From Elephas maximus indicus (Eukaryota; Chordata; Mammalia; Proboscidea; Elephantidae), in contig NC_064839.1 of assembly GCF_024166365.1 (NCBI RefSeq), positions 20,012,878 through 20,076,877 of the forward strand: a DNA stretch of 64,000 nucleotides, given 5' to 3'. Position numbers and translations under genes: made by a program. Positions 23,601 through 38,600 of this stretch are shown here, in pieces (position 1 is the stretch's first letter; each line of letters starts with the position of its first letter). Under the pieces are notes generated by a model, which saw only the letters and a program-made list of their open reading frames with translations, was not told where the DNA came from and did no database searches.

Positions 23601-26600
23601 GAATTTTAGTAATTTTCTATATGTGGGAAATGACAAAGATGAATATTCATAAGACTGGGGAGAAATGCTCCCAGATGATCCATATAGTACCATCACATCC
23701 CTTTATCAAGTAGTGACTTGTCAGTGAAATCACTGAATACGTGAGTTGTAGGTAAAACTGTAAAAAATATTACAGAAAAATAGAACAATTCCTTAAATTT
23801 CCCCTAAATCATCAAGGCCCTGAAGTAGTTGAAGCCAAAGCTGAGGTGATTTAGGCAAAGGTGGGATGGAGAATGGAGTACAGAAGTACAAACAAAAAAA
23901 TTCCATTTGTTAATTTTGTTCTTTCGTGTTCAGTTGAATTTTCATTACACCCACTCCTCACTTATTGACATAGTTAGTTTCCAAAGACCAGGTCGTTATG
24001 TGAAAGTCAGCATTGTACAAAAATGGAGGATGACTACATCATTATTTAACTGCCAAATTACATCATTACATAATTGCCAAACCACTGAGAATCATGGCCC
24101 AGCCAAGTTGTCGCATAACCTTAACCACACAGCCAGCGTTACTCTCACCTCACAGTTCGATGTTTGTTACTGCCAAACGTTTATGTTGTTAATGCGCAGA
24201 ATAGTCAGATTTTTTTGCTTTTGTCATAAATGTGAAATGTCAGATGATGAGAGAGTGAGGAGTAGGTATAGTTTAATATAGTCTATAATTTTTGTTTTTT
24301 AAATTAACCATAACAGTTTGGATGGAAGTCAGATCTCTCTCCTTGAGTTAAATGGTTTGATTTCTTGTTTTGCCCTTAGGCATGACCTCGCCAGCCACAT
24401 TATATGATAGGTACAGCTCCCCTACAGCCAGCACTACCAGAAGGCGGCTATTTGTTGAGAATGATAGCCCCTCTGATGGAGGAACACCTGGGCGCATTCC
24501 CCCACAGCCCTTAGTCAATGCTGTCCCGGTGCAGAATGTGTCTGGGGAGGCTGTTTCTGTCACACCAGTTCCTGGACAGACACTGGTCACCATGGCAACA
24601 GCCACTGTCACAGCCAACAATGGACAAACGGTGACCATTCCTGTGCAAGGTAAGGTTTGTAGAGTTGGATATTGAGTTTCTTCTCTGTGACATTTACTGA
24701 AAAGATGTGACAGGAGTGATCATATGCGTCAGAGGAATGGTGATTAGGAGGCTGTGAGGGTGGAGATTGGAAACCTCTACCTAGAGAACCCTGTATTACC
24801 AGCATTTTCTTTGTGCTTTTTTTTTTCCCCCTCTCTCTTTCTGTAACAAACTTTAGGTATTGCCAATGAAAATGGAGGGATAACATTCTTCCCAGTCCAA
24901 GTCAATGTTGGGGGACAGGCCCAAGCTGTGACTGGCTCAATCCAGCCCCTCAGTGCTCAGGCCCTGGCTGGGAGTCTGAGCTCTCAGCAGGGGACAGGAA
25001 CAACCTTGCAGGTCCCAGGTCAGGTGGCCATTCAACAGATTTCCCCAGGTGGACAACAGCAGCAACAAGGCCAACCTTCAAACAGCAGCAGTATTAGACC
25101 CAGGAAGACCAGCTCTTTATCACTTTTCTTTAGAAAGGTAATTTTTTCACATACCATTACCAGGGCATGAGCTTGGGGGGAATATAAGTGTTAGATAAAG
25201 TTTGAAATGTTTTTGCTTATCTCCCAGGTCTACCACTTAGCAGGTGTCCGCCTTCGGGATCTTTGTGCTAAATTAGATATTTCCAATGAACTGAGGAAAA
25301 AAATCTGGACCTGCTTTGAATTCTCCATAATTCAGTGTCCTGAACTTATGATGGACAGACATCTGGACCAGCTGTTAATGTGTGCCATTTATGTGATGGC
25401 AAAGGTGAGTATGGAACTGAAAAGGAAACAAAGATGCTACTTTGATACTCTTAGAATACTTTTTTTTAACAGCTTTATTGAGATATAATTCATATACCAT
25501 ATAATTTACTCACTTAAAGTGCACAACTCTGGTTTTTAAGTATGTTTTATGTTTACGGGTACGTACAATCACCAACACAGTTAATTTTAGGATACTTTTA
25601 TCACCTCAAAAAGATACCCATACCCTTTAGCTGTCACTCTGTCTCTCACACCATCCCACATTCCCTGCAAGCAACTGCTAATCTACTTTCTGTCTCTGTA
25701 GATTTGCTTAATCTAGACATTTCGTATAAATGGAATCATACAATATGTAGCTTTTTGTGACTGGTTTCTTTCACTTAGTATAATCTTTTCCAAGTTCATG
25801 CGTGTATCAGTACTTCATTTTTATAGCCGAATAATTTTCTGTTGTATGGCTCTACCACATTTTATCTGTTCATTCCTTCATGAACATTTGGGTTGTTTCC
25901 ACCTTTTGGCTGTTGTGAGCAGTGCTGCTATTAACAGTCACAAGTTTTTGTGTGTACCTATATTTTAATTACCCTTTATGTTGACCACTTAAGGAAATGC
26001 CAGACTATTTTCCAAAGTGGCTACACCATTTTGCATTCCCACTAGCAGAGTATAAGGGTTCTGATTTCTCCATGTCCTCTTCGACACTTATTACCTGACT
26101 TTGTGATACTGGGTACAAAGTGGTGTCTCACTGTGGTTTTGATTTGTGCTTCCCTGATCACCAATTATGTTGAACATTGTTTTACATGCTGATTGGTCAT
26201 TTGCATATTATCTTTGGAGAAATGTCTGTTCAGTTCTTTGGCCCATCTTTTTATTATTAAGTTGTGGGATTTATATACTTTACATCCATGTCCCCTAACA
26301 GAACTATGACTTGCAAACATTTTCTCCCTTTCTGTGCATTCTTTTCACTTTCTTGATGGTATCCTTTAAAGCACAAAAGTTTTTAAGTTTGGTGAAGTCC
26401 AATTTATTTTTTCTTTTGTTGCTTGTGCTTTGGGTGTCAAATCTAAGAATCCGTTGCCATATTTGAGGTCATGAAGATTTACACCTGTGTTTTCTTCTAA
26501 GAGTTTGATAGTTTTAGTTCTTATATTTAGATCTTTGATCTATTTTAATTTCTGTATATGTTGTAAAGTAGTGGTTCAATTTCATTCTCTCATATGTGTC

Positions 26601-29600
26601 TCTCCAGTTGTCTGTCTCAGCACCATTTATTGAAAAGACTGTTCTTTTCCCACTGTATGGTTGACCAGACACAAAAGTGTTTCTGGATTCTCAATTATAT
26701 TTGTTAATCTGCATGTCTACCCTTGGGCAATATTTTGGTTCCTGTGATCATTGTAGTGAGTTTTGAATTTGGGAAGTGTGTGTAGTCCAATTTTGTTCTT
26801 TTCAAGATTGTTTTTGCTATTCTAGGTCCATTGCAATTCTGTATGAATTTAAGAATGGGGCTGTCAGTTTCTACAAAGCAGCAGCTGGGATTCTGATAGA
26901 AATTGGGTTGAGTTTATAGATCAACTTGGGGCATGCTGCCATCTTAACAATATTAAGTCATGGACATGGGATGTTTTTCCATTTATTTAGATCTTTAATG
27001 TTTTCAGATATATTTTGTAGTTTTCAGAGTATGTTTCACACTTTTGTTAAATTTACTCCTAATTTATTCATTTTGATCCTGTCGTAAATGGAAATGTTTT
27101 CTTAATTTCATTTTTGATTGGCTCATTGCAAGCATATCAAAATACAATTGATATTCGTATACTGATCTCCTCTGGTATCCTGCGATCTTGGTAATGCTGC
27201 GAGGTTTACTGGACTCCTTTGGATATTCTGTATTCAAGGTCATGTCATCTGCTAATGAGATAGTTTTAACTTCTTGCTTTCCAATCTGAATGCCTTTTAT
27301 TTTTCTTGCCTTATTTTTCTGGATAGAATCTCCAGTACAAAGTTGAATATAAATGGCAAGAGTCAACATCCCTGTCTTGGTTTCTGATGTTAGGGCGAAA
27401 GCAACCAGTCTTTCACCATTAAGTACAACATTAGCTGTGGGTTCCTTATTGAGTATTTTAATCATGAAAGGGTGTTGTTAAGAGTTTTTTCAAGTTGGAT
27501 TTTCTGCATTTATTGAGATGATCACATGGATTTTTTTTTTTTTCTATTGATACATTGCATTAATTTTCTGATGTTAAACCAGTCTTGCATTACTGGAGTC
27601 ACCACTTAGTCATGGTGTGGTATAATTTAAAAATACATAAATTTATTGTGGTAAATCGAGGAGCCCTGGTGGCACACTGGTTAAGAGCTCAGGCCGCCAA
27701 CCAAAAGGTCAGCAGCTCAAATCCACCAGGTGTTCCTTGGGTACACCATAGAGCAGTTCTACTCTCTTATTGGGTCACTGTGAGTTTGAATCAACCTGAC
27801 GACAACAGGTGGTAAATAGATATTATAACATTTGCCATTTCAACATTTTTTACATGTAAAATTCAATGACATCAATTATGTCCTGTAATTCTTTCTATAT
27901 AATGCTATATTCAGTTTGCTAATGTTTTGAAGATTTTTGCATTCATATTTATAAGAGATCTTGGTCTGTTTCCTTGTGATGTCTCTGGTTTTGCATTCAG
28001 GGTAACACTGGTCTCAGAATGAGTTGAGAAGCATTCCCTCCTTTCCTGACTTTTAAAAGTTTGTGCAGAATTAGTATTCTTTTTAAAATGTTAGAATCGG
28101 GCAGATTATCCAGTAGCAAGGTAAGCAGAGTATACCGTTCTCTACAGGATAGTAAGCGCAAGTAAAATCCTTGCTTACTGGGTCATCCGCCCCATCAGGT
28201 GCTGTGAATTTTTTCACCACACCAAAGATTGTTTCTATGTATGGCTGCCATCTGTCTCCTAACCCCACAGCACCTTCCTACAGAATCCAAGCCTCTTTTC
28301 AAATTTACAGTCCCTGATGGGCAGATGGCCCAGTAAGCAAGGGTTTACTTGTGTTTGCTTACTCATCTGTAGTGAACAATTCCACATGGATTTCACTGTA
28401 AGCACAAGTAAGCCTGTGCCTGCTTTATTTGGTCATCTGCGCCTGGTTGGAATTCAGGTGTGAAGCCATCTAGGCCTGAGCTCTTCTTTGTGGATAGTTT
28501 ACTGATGAGTAGTTTACTGATGGGTAATTCAGTCTCTTTACTTGCTATGAGTCTATTCAGATGGTCTGTTTCCTCATAAATGCTCGATTACTAGCTGAAA
28601 GGTTGGCGATTTGAACTCACCCAGAGGCAGGCCTGGCAATCTGCTTCTAAGAACTCACAGCCTTGAAAACCCTATGGAGCAGTTCTGCTCTGCATACGTG
28701 GGGGTCGCCATGAGTCTGAATCGAATCCATGGCAACTGACATTTCTTCGGCCACTTTTGGTAGTCTGTCTTTCTAGGAATTTGTACAGTCTAGGTTATCC
28801 AGCTTGTTGGCACAGCTGTTCCTAATGTTCTCTTATCCTTTTTATTTCTGTAAGCTTGAGAGTAATGTTCCTGCTTTCATTTCTGATTCTAGCATCTTGA
28901 GTCTTTTTTTCTTGACCAATCTAGCTAAAGGCTTGTCAATTTTTAAAATTTTTTTCTAAGAACCAACTTATGGTTTCACTTTATTGTTTTTCTATTCTAC
29001 GTCATTAATATATGCCCTCATTTTTTATTATTTCTTTACTTCTGATTGTTTTAGGTTTATTTTGCTTTTTTTCCAGTGTCTTAAGGTGGAAGGTTAGGCT
29101 AGTGATTTGAGATCTTTTTAATAGAGGTATTAACTGCTATAAATTTGCCTCTCTAAGCACTGTTACCCCCCATATTCTAGTATGTTGTATCTTCAGTTTC
29201 ATTCATCTCAAGAAGTATTTTCTAATTTCCCTTGTGTTTTCTTCTTTGATCCATTGACCATTTAGGAGTGTGTTGTCTAATCACATATTTGTGAGTTTCC
29301 CGTATTTGTTACTGATTTCCAATCTCTCATTCTATTGTTGTTGGGAGAACATACTTTGTATTATTTCAGTTTTTTTAAATCAAGGTTTGTATTATGGCCT
29401 AGCATATGTACTGCCCTGACAATGTTCCAGGTACACTTGAGAAGACCATATATTCTGCTGCTGTTAGGTGCCGAATAGATGTCTTTCAGGTCTAGCTGTT
29501 TCATAGTGTTGTTTATGTCTTCTATTACCTTATTGACCTTCTGCCCAGTTCTTCTAATATTGAAAGTGGGGTGTTGAAGTCTCCAGCTGTCATTGTTGAA

Positions 29601-32600
29601 ATGCATCTCTCTCCATTTCTATCAGTTTTTGCTTCATGTATTTTGGTTTTCTGTTACTAGGAAACCCTGGTGGTGTAGTGGTTAAGAGCTACGGCTGCTA
29701 ACCAAAAGGCTGGCAGTTTGAATCCACCAGGCGCCCCTTGGAAACTCTAACGGGAAATTCTGCTCTGTCCTGTAGGTTCGCTATAAGTCAGAAATGACTC
29801 GACAGCAACAGGTTTTTTTTTAATTAGGTGCAGAAAACCAGTTGCTTTTAAGTCAATTCCAACTGATGGTAACCCCACGTGTGTCAGTGGCTGATTTTTT
29901 GAAAATAAATTGCCAGGCCTTTGTTTCTGAGGTGCCTCTGGGTGGGCTCAAACCTCCAACCTTTCAGTTAGCAGCAGAGTTCATTAACCATTTGCACCAC
30001 CCATGTTTATAATTGTTATATCATCTTGATGGATTGACCCTTTCATCATTATAAAATGCCCCTCTATTTCTAGCAACTTTTTGTTTTAAAGTGTTTTGTT
30101 TGATAGTAGTATAGCTACTTCAGCTTTCTTGGGACTCCCATTTGCATGATTTGTCTTTTTCTATCCTTTAAAACTATTTTGTGTTTTGAACTTAAGTACA
30201 CCTGTAGACAGCACGTAGTTGGATTTTGTTTTCTGTTCAATCTGACAATCTCTGCCTTTTGATTTGGCTGTTTAATCTCTTCCTATTTAATATTAATATA
30301 TAGGTGGGTTTGATGACAATCTCTGCCTTTTGATTTGATTTATAGGTGGGTTTGAGTTTGCCATTTTACTTTTAGTTTTCTATGTGTCTTTTTTTTTTGT
30401 TCCTGTATTCCTCTCTTACTGCTTTCTTTTGCAATAAGTGAATATTTTGTAATGTCACATTTTAACTTCCTCACTGATTTTCTTTCTGTTTTCTGTTACA
30501 CCCCTGGTGGATGGTGGGCTCACTGTGTACGTCTTAGCTTCTCAGAATCAGCTTCAGAGCTTAATTCCAGCGATATACAGAAACCTTAATCTTTAATAGC
30601 TCTATTCTCTTGTCCCCCTTTTTGTGGTGTTATTGCTACACATGTTACATCTATAAATATTACAAACCCAACAGATACGGTGTCATAATTACTTCCATCA
30701 TTTTGTCTTTTGTTGTTAATCACCTCTGGTTCTTTTACATGTGTTCTGTGAATCTGAGTTGCCACTTGGAGTCATTGCCTTAGCCCACAGACTTGTTCCT
30801 GTCCACATCCTTTGTGCTGTTATTGGCAAATATATCACATTTCTATGTACTGTAGGCTAAATACATTATATACACATTCTTGTACATAACTGCTGTTTAA
30901 ATCAGTTAATGGAGGAGATACGCATTTATACTATCTTTTATAATTACATAATTACCCTGACATTGCTCTTTGTTTTGTCGGGTAGATTCAGATTACTATC
31001 TGGGGTCACTTGCTTTCAGTCTGAAAAACTTTGTTTAGATTTGTGATAAAGTGGGTCTACTGGCAACAAATTTTCTGTTTTTGTTTTATCTGGCTATGTC
31101 TTAACAAAAACTGGCTATGTCTTTATTTCGCTTTCATTTTTGAAAGATAGATAGTTTTTGGTGGATATTGGATTCTTGGTTGACATTTTTGAGAACTTTG
31201 AGTAAGTCATCCCACTGTCTTCTGGACTTCTCAGAAATGGAGACAATGTTTCTTATTGTGGTTCCTTGTAAGTGATAAGTTGTTTTGCTCCTGCTGCTTT
31301 GAAAATACTCACCTTGTCTTTAGCTTTCAGCATTTTATTATGTTGGGACTATTTGTATGTATCTGAGTTTATCCTACTTGGAGTTTGTTGAGCTTCTTGG
31401 ATGTGTAAATTAATGTTTTCTAATAAATTTGGGAAGTTTTCTGCCTTTTTTTCCTCTCCTTCTAGTACTCTCCCCATTACGTGTTTATTGTCGTGCTTAG
31501 TGGTGGACCACATTTATCTGAGGCGCTGGCCGTTTTTCTTTTTTCTCCTCTGATCTTTGGACTGTACAGTCTCTATCAATGTCAAGTTTGTTTTTTCTTC
31601 TGCCAGTTCAGATCTAATGTTGAGAGACCTTCTAGTAATTTTCTATTTCTGTTATTGTAATTTCCAACTCCAGAATTTCCACTTGGTTTTTTTAATAACT
31701 TGTATATCTTTATTAATATTCTGTACTTGATGCAATGTTGTCATTATACCTGCCTTTATAGATTGCTTGAGCATATTTATAATGGCTACTTGTCTGTTAA
31801 AGCCAACATTTGGTTACTCTGACAGGCAGTTTCTGTTAACTGCTTTTTTCTCAATGTATTGGTCATACTTTCCTGTTAGTCTAATTTTTTGTTGGGAACC
31901 GTGCATCTTGGATAATACATTGTGTATTGCATCTACTCCCCACTCCCTTCCTGCAGTGTTAAGTCCCCAACATTGGTCCTCCTGGGGCACAGCCTCAAGT
32001 ATGTCCACGCTACTCTGGAATGCTAGTGGTTTGGGGCGGGGGCTCATCTTTGTCTCTTTGACCATGCCCAGCTGTTAAACCTCACTAATTGCAGGCTCTT
32101 TGCTCTACAGACTAATCAAGCTTGTTTCCTTTGAAGGGATAGCTGAGGTCACTGTTTGAGGTTTGTTATGACCCCATGGCTCCTCCTAGCTGTTTCTCTT
32201 CCTGATTGTCTCCTGCAAACTTGTATCTCTATTGCCAATGAATTTACCAATTTCCTTTCATCACAAACACCACCGTTTTTGAGAGCACGTTTAGGTTTGA
32301 ACTTTTCCAAGCTCTGCTGTAAAGGAAGGCAGTTTCTTTGGGAAGAGATTAGGGGCCCTGTTGTGTACAGCATGCTTCTCCCCCAGGCAAAAATCTCTGA
32401 GCCAAGATGCTGGGGGTGGTGTACTTCTCTCTGCATGACACCCCCACTTTAGGAGCTGAGTGCTAGGGGGGAGGGGAGGGGACAGTTCCTCGGCTTTCTT
32501 GGCTTGCCTGTCTTGGTGTGGAAGCACACCACTTGATGAGCTGGGGCACGGTGTTCAGTGCCACAGTATTCTCAGTGGTACTGTGCCCAAGGTAGAGCCT

Positions 32601-35600
32601 CCTTCCTTAAATGTTGGGGCAGGATGAGAAATAAAGAAAGCCCTCCAAGTGGGAGCTGGGGGGAGAAGGAGCCCTGTTCTTGGCTATACAGCCTGGACTG
32701 AAATTTCTGTCTTGTAGATAGGGAGCAGTCTTGCACTGTTCTGGCCAGATTTTAGTAGATTTTCTTGAGTAGGTATTTCTTCATTTGCTGTATACTCTTA
32801 GAGCCATTACAGAGATATTAAATGGTTTAGTTTTTAAAAAATAATTTTCACCAGTCTCACTGGGAAGGGGTCCACAGAGCTCCTCCTGCTGTTTTGCTGG
32901 AAATCAGCCTCTGAAAACACTGTCATTCTTTGCCAGGTCACAAAAGATGACCGGTCCTTCCAGCATATTATGCGTTGTTACAGGACTCAGCCACAGGCCC
33001 GGAGTCAGGTAAGTACGTTTTCTGTCAGGACTGAAAATAAAGCTTACAAATCTGTAGTGAATTTTAAAAATTAGTCACCGTTGACTGTATGGTTCTTTAC
33101 CCAGGGTAAGGTACTAAGACTCTTCCTTAAGGGAAGTCTCTGCTTTAGTCATTGAGAAACCACCTCACGTTGATTACTTTGTCATCTTTCCTTGAAAGGT
33201 ATCCATGTGTGATATTTGATTGCCATCTTAATGGCATGAATTATAAAGTTTTCAGTCTGACCTGATTTTACGGTTGGGTACAGTTACTGCAGAGGTGTGG
33301 GACAAATGGTTTGTACTCAGCTACTAACCTAAAGGTTGGCAGTTTGAAACTACCCAACCCAGTGGCACTGGAAAAAAATACAGCCAAGAAAACGACATAG
33401 AGCAGTTCTTCTCTGTCATGCGTGGGGTTGCCAGGAGTTGGAGTCGACCTGATGGCAGTTTTTAAACTATTACTGCTGTGTAATTATAGGCCATAATTGG
33501 AATCTGAAGTTGGACAGGCCCCTGACTTAAATCCTGGACCTGGTATTTAATGGGTGTATGATCATGGCCCCATACATATCTTAACCTCCCCTGGGTAGTA
33601 GTGTCAAGGCTCTGAAATCTAGTCTATGCTTAATAAATGTATTAATTTCTGTCCCTTTCTCACTGTGTCACTAAAGGTGTACAGAAGTGTTCTGATAAAA
33701 GGGAAAAGAAGGAGGAATTCTGGAAGCAGTGATAGCAGAAGCCATCAGAATTCTCCAACAGAATTAAACAAAGACAGAAGTAAGTGCAATGTTTATGAAC
33801 TCTTACAGAACAAAATGAGTCTTCCAGGCCTCCTAAGAAATGAGAGAAGCACTAAAGATTATTAAACTATGAAAATGTTTCCTTGGCCAAGGAATTGTTG
33901 AAACAACCAAATTCTAAATTTAGTGGAATAGTTGTCCTTCATCCCATGGCTCTGAGGTACATCATTCATAACATTTTTCTCCAGGAGAATGAGAGAAGAT
34001 TTGAGACAGGCATCTGCCGGTCTGAGTTCCAGAAAGGTCTGGCATATCAACTGGAACCCTGTGACAGAAATACCAGTCCTGATTTCTGGCTTGAACCACT
34101 CAGTGCAGGGCTCGAAAACCTGGTGTAACTTTATTAACTACTTACCTCTGCTGTGTTTACAGCATGGGGCTAAAAGTATTCATCTATATGTGCTTTGCTC
34201 CTCTGGTATGAATAAGTATGAATAATGGAGTACCCCATTTACTGTCATCAAAGTGCAGGTCATTGCTCACTTTTCCCTACTGGATTTTCTTTAACACAAT
34301 CCCACGCAGTAGCCTTTTTTGTGGTTAACACCCTTTTTTCTACTGCTGCAGCCAGCAGAGACTCCAGTCCTGTCATGAGGTCAAGCAGCACCTTGCCAGT
34401 TCCACAGCCTAGCAGTGCCCCTCCCACGCCTACTCGGCTCACAGGTGCCAACAGTGACATGGAAGAGGAGGAGAGGGGAGACCTCATTCAGTTCTACAAC
34501 AGCATCTACATAAAACAAATTAAAACATTTGCTATTAAGTACTCACAGGCAAACACAGTAAGTTTGATGGGGATTATTTTATACTTATTTTATCAATGAG
34601 GGATAAGGCATCATTTATGTTTACGCTATCCCATTTATAAACTAGTTGTTAACTAAAACTGAGGAAGTCTCTAACAGAATTAATTCGCCTAACAACTCCT
34701 GTTGCCATGAGGCATGAGTCCACATGGCCCGACAGTTACCAGCAGTGGTAACCTTGCAAACTGCTGAACTTTCTCTGTGACTCGTGTTTCCTCATGTATC
34801 AGATGGAAACAGTAGTTCCTAGTTTATAAAGTTGTTGTGAGAAATAAATGGCACAGAGTATGTCTAATATTAAAATATATAAAATGCTTAAAATAGCATC
34901 TGGCACAAAGTAAGCACTTAGAAGTGTTAATGCTCTTAGTATTGATTTTGTTAATTTTCTTCAGGTTTAATTGTTGCAAATATATAATGTTTACTATTTG
35001 TAACGGTTTGTTATACCTCTTTACTCTGAACAAAAGTGACCATTTTCAATAAAAATACCTGGTTGGAGACGTTTGTTTGCCTTTCTGAGAACTAACTTTT
35101 TCTCTCGCAGACGGACGCCCCCCCGCTCTCGCCTTACCCCTGTATAAGGACAGGCTCCCCCCGCCGGGTGCAGCTCTCTCAAAACCACCACATCTACGTT
35201 TCCCCGCGTAAGAATGAACCACTGCTTACTCCGCGAGAGAAGATCTTCTACTACTTCAGCAACAGTCCCTCCAAGGTGAGTCTACGTACATCAGCGGCCC
35301 TACTATCCCAGCATGTTGACGACGACACTAGAGACAGAATTTACACTAAATGGGGGGCACTAGCTCGGAGTGATAGGACTGCTATAAAAAAAAAGGCAAA
35401 CAATTTTACATCATTTAGAATAGAACTTTAGGGTTGGAAACAGGGTAAAGGATTTGGATTCATTTTTATTCTATTTGTGTGTTTTTAACATTTCTAAGTC
35501 TGGAGGTTATTATTCCATTTGTAGTCATTTTAATCTTACAAATTTCTGTTAGGGAAAGAAAATTTGGATCCCTCAACAGATTACTAAGTGCCTGTTTCTG

Positions 35601-38600
35601 GAACAGGCACTGTCTGTGCTCAGACTCTGTCAAGGGGAGAAACGGACATTTTGTACAGTGCAGTAGGATAAAAAAGTACTACTAGCACAGGTTTGTGTGG
35701 TAATACCTGCCTCAGTATGAGGTGGGGAGGGATGCTTGGGCCAGTTTAATGGATGAAAAATTAATAAGACATGGGAAGAACATCCAGGAGGAAGCAGATA
35801 ATGTGAAAAGAAAATGACGTCCTTCAGGCAATAACGCTAGAGAATCGTATGTTGTGTTAAGGAGTAGATTCTGATCTTCAGGCCTTTACATGATAGGATT
35901 TGTAAAGTATAAAGATTGGTGGAAAAATAAACACATACTTACCTAACAGATGGTCTGGTTTCTTCAAATAAAAAATGTCAGTATCATGAAAATATGGCAG
36001 AAGGGGATACCGTTCTAGGTTAAAGGAAACTAACATATGCGACTAAATGCAATGCATGATCTCTAGATGCAGCCTCAGAAAACACAGCTCTAGAGGAAAT
36101 GTGGGGACAACTGGGAAAATCTGAATGTGGACTTCAATTCTAATGTTACCTAACATATTAAATTTCCTTGGTATTGTATTATGTAGGAGAATATGCAGAA
36201 AGTATTCAGAGTTAAGGAAACCCTGGTGGTGTAGTGGTTAAGTGCTACAGCTGCTAACCAAAAGGTCGGCAGTTTGAATCCACCAGGCACCCCCTGGAAA
36301 CTCTACAGGGCAGTTCTACTCTGTCCTCTAGGGTCGCTATGAGTCGGAATCGACTCGAGGGCACTGGGTTTGGTCTTTTGGTTTTGGTTATTCAGAGTTA
36401 AAATGTCCCAATGTCAAATGGTTCAGCTTAAAGGAAAAAAAAGTATATACGTATAGAAAGCAAATATGGCAAAACACTAATGTATGGGTGTTCAGTGTAC
36501 TATTCTTTTACAGAAAGAGTAAGGAAAACAAAAGGCATCAAAAACTTATTAGAAAGTGTAATAAAAAATGGAACAACTTATCCTACATAGTAATAGAAAG
36601 TATCACATGCCTTAGAACAAATTTGAAAATAAACTGGAATAAACAGATACTCATGTTGCTGAATATGAAAGCTATTATATAATTTTTTCCAATCATTATA
36701 TAGGTTTAATCTAACTCCATTGGGACTGTTTCTAAAACATAATGATGAACTGACATAAATGTGCATTAAGAGACAAAAAAGCAAGTAGAGTTGAATGACT
36801 TGACAATTTTTCTAAAATTAGATTCTCATTATGTAACTAAATAAATTCCAAAGGATTAAACCATTAAATGGAAAAATGAGTTATTAAACTAGAAGATAAT
36901 ATGCATTGCTGCTAGTTTGATTCTGAAGAAAGACTAAGTATAAAAACTGGTAATATAGGTAATAAAGGAGATTAATTGAATTCATAAAGATAATTCAAAA
37001 GGCAGCAAAAAAGTAAAAGGAATAAGGTAATAACAACATAGGGAAGAGTAGAAAATATGCCAAAATGGTATATTTATATTAAAGCCCACCATATCAATAA
37101 TCATATTAAATGTAAATGGTCTAAACACACTAGTTAAAAGGAAGAAACTTGGGGGAAAAAAAAAAGCAGACCCTAACTATATGCTGCTTACAAATAACGC
37201 ATTTTAAATATAAAGGTGCATATACTTTAAAAGGATTTAAACCATCAGTGGGTCAAAGAAGAAATCACAAGGGAAATTAGAAACAAATGAAAGCACAAAA
37301 TTTATGGCTACAGTGAAAACAATGCCCAGAGGGAAATTTAAAACTGTAGATGCTTCCATTCAAAAGAAAGATCTCAAATCAATAACTTTGTACCTTGAGG
37401 AACTAGAAAAAGATGAGTTTTTCTATAATGGAAGTTCTAGCCTCCATGGGCAAGTTACATAACCTATCTGTGCATGTACCTTTATGTATGAAATGGAATT
37501 TTAAATAGCATCTATGTCAGAGGCCCATCCTGAGACTGAAATGAGATAACATGGAAATCACTTGAGGCAGTGTCTGCTCATCATTACTGTTTTTCTTAAT
37601 AGCAGTCCCTGGGTGGTACATACTGTTAACGTGCTCAGCAGCTAACCAAAAGTTTAGCAGCTCACCAAGACATGCCTTGGAAGAAAGGCCTGGTGATCTG
37701 CCTCTGAAAAACCCTATGGAGCACAGTTCTACTCTGACACACATGGGGTAGCCCTGAGCCTGAAATGACTCAACAGCAACTAACAACAACACAGACAGAA
37801 AGTGGTTGCCTAGAATTGGGGGGAATGGGACTGACTGCTTAAATGTGTATGGAGTTTCTTTTTTGGGTGATGAAAGAGTCCTAAAATTGAGTATGGTAAT
37901 ATACTAAAAGTCGTGAATTTCTACACTTTAAATGGGTTAATTGTATGTGTATGAATTAGGCATCAAAGGATGGAAAAACTATTCCATGCTAACACCAATT
38001 AAAAGAAAGCTGAAGTGGCTAAATTAGTATTACAGAAAGTAGATTTCATAGCACAGAATATTATCAGTGATAAAGAGGGTTATATCCTAATGATAGAGAA
38101 GAAATAATCCTAAATAAATCTACAACTTACAGCCAGAGATTCAACACTGAACGAGTAGAACAAGTAGAGAAATTCAGTAAGGATATACAATATTTGAATA
38201 TTATTATCAACCAACTTGTTATTTATAAAACACTGCAAGAGTACCAAGTTACACATGGAACATTTACCAAAGAGAGACCACCACATTGGAATTAAATCAG
38301 AAATGAGTAACAAAAATATTTAGACATACCCAATTTTTTGGAAACTAAATAGCATACTTCTATGGGTCAAAGAAAAAATTATGAAGTATTTTTGAACTGA
38401 ATGAAAATGTAAGCCCAACATATGCAGCTAAAGCAGTGCTAAGAGGGAAATGTATAGTACTAAACACCTATGTTAGAAAATGTCCCAAATTAGTGACCTA
38501 AGATTTCACCTTAAACTAGAAAAAATGTAGGAATCGGCCAAATAGAAAACTGAAAAACAGCGAAGAAATTCAAGGCAATCAAAAGCTGGATTTTTATTTT

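Larger units (their letters stand above)
25464..32850 (-). mobile_element. Near full-length ancient L1, antisense, in RBL2 intron 17
   Basis: Starts on the + strand with the antisense L1 3' end (aacagctttattgagatata). It continues through antisense ORF2 (- strand pieces at 27,064-27,465 and 29,361-29,606) to an ORF1/5' region near 31,300-32,080. The 5' limit beyond 32,080 is uncertain. Later insertions: SINEs at 27,657, 28,582, 29,660 and 29,833, and an inverted-repeat element at 28,098. No intact ORF remains. Confidence 0.85.
36880..37975 (+). mobile_element. Sense L1 fragment(s)
   Basis: 36,880-37,425 reads as L1 ORF2 (taaatgtaaatggtctaaac; gggaaattagaaacaaatg). 37,795-37,975 reads as an L1 3' end (agaaagtggttgcctagaat; ttctacactttaaatgggtt). 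MIR-like and SINE sequence lies between. Confidence 0.65.
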
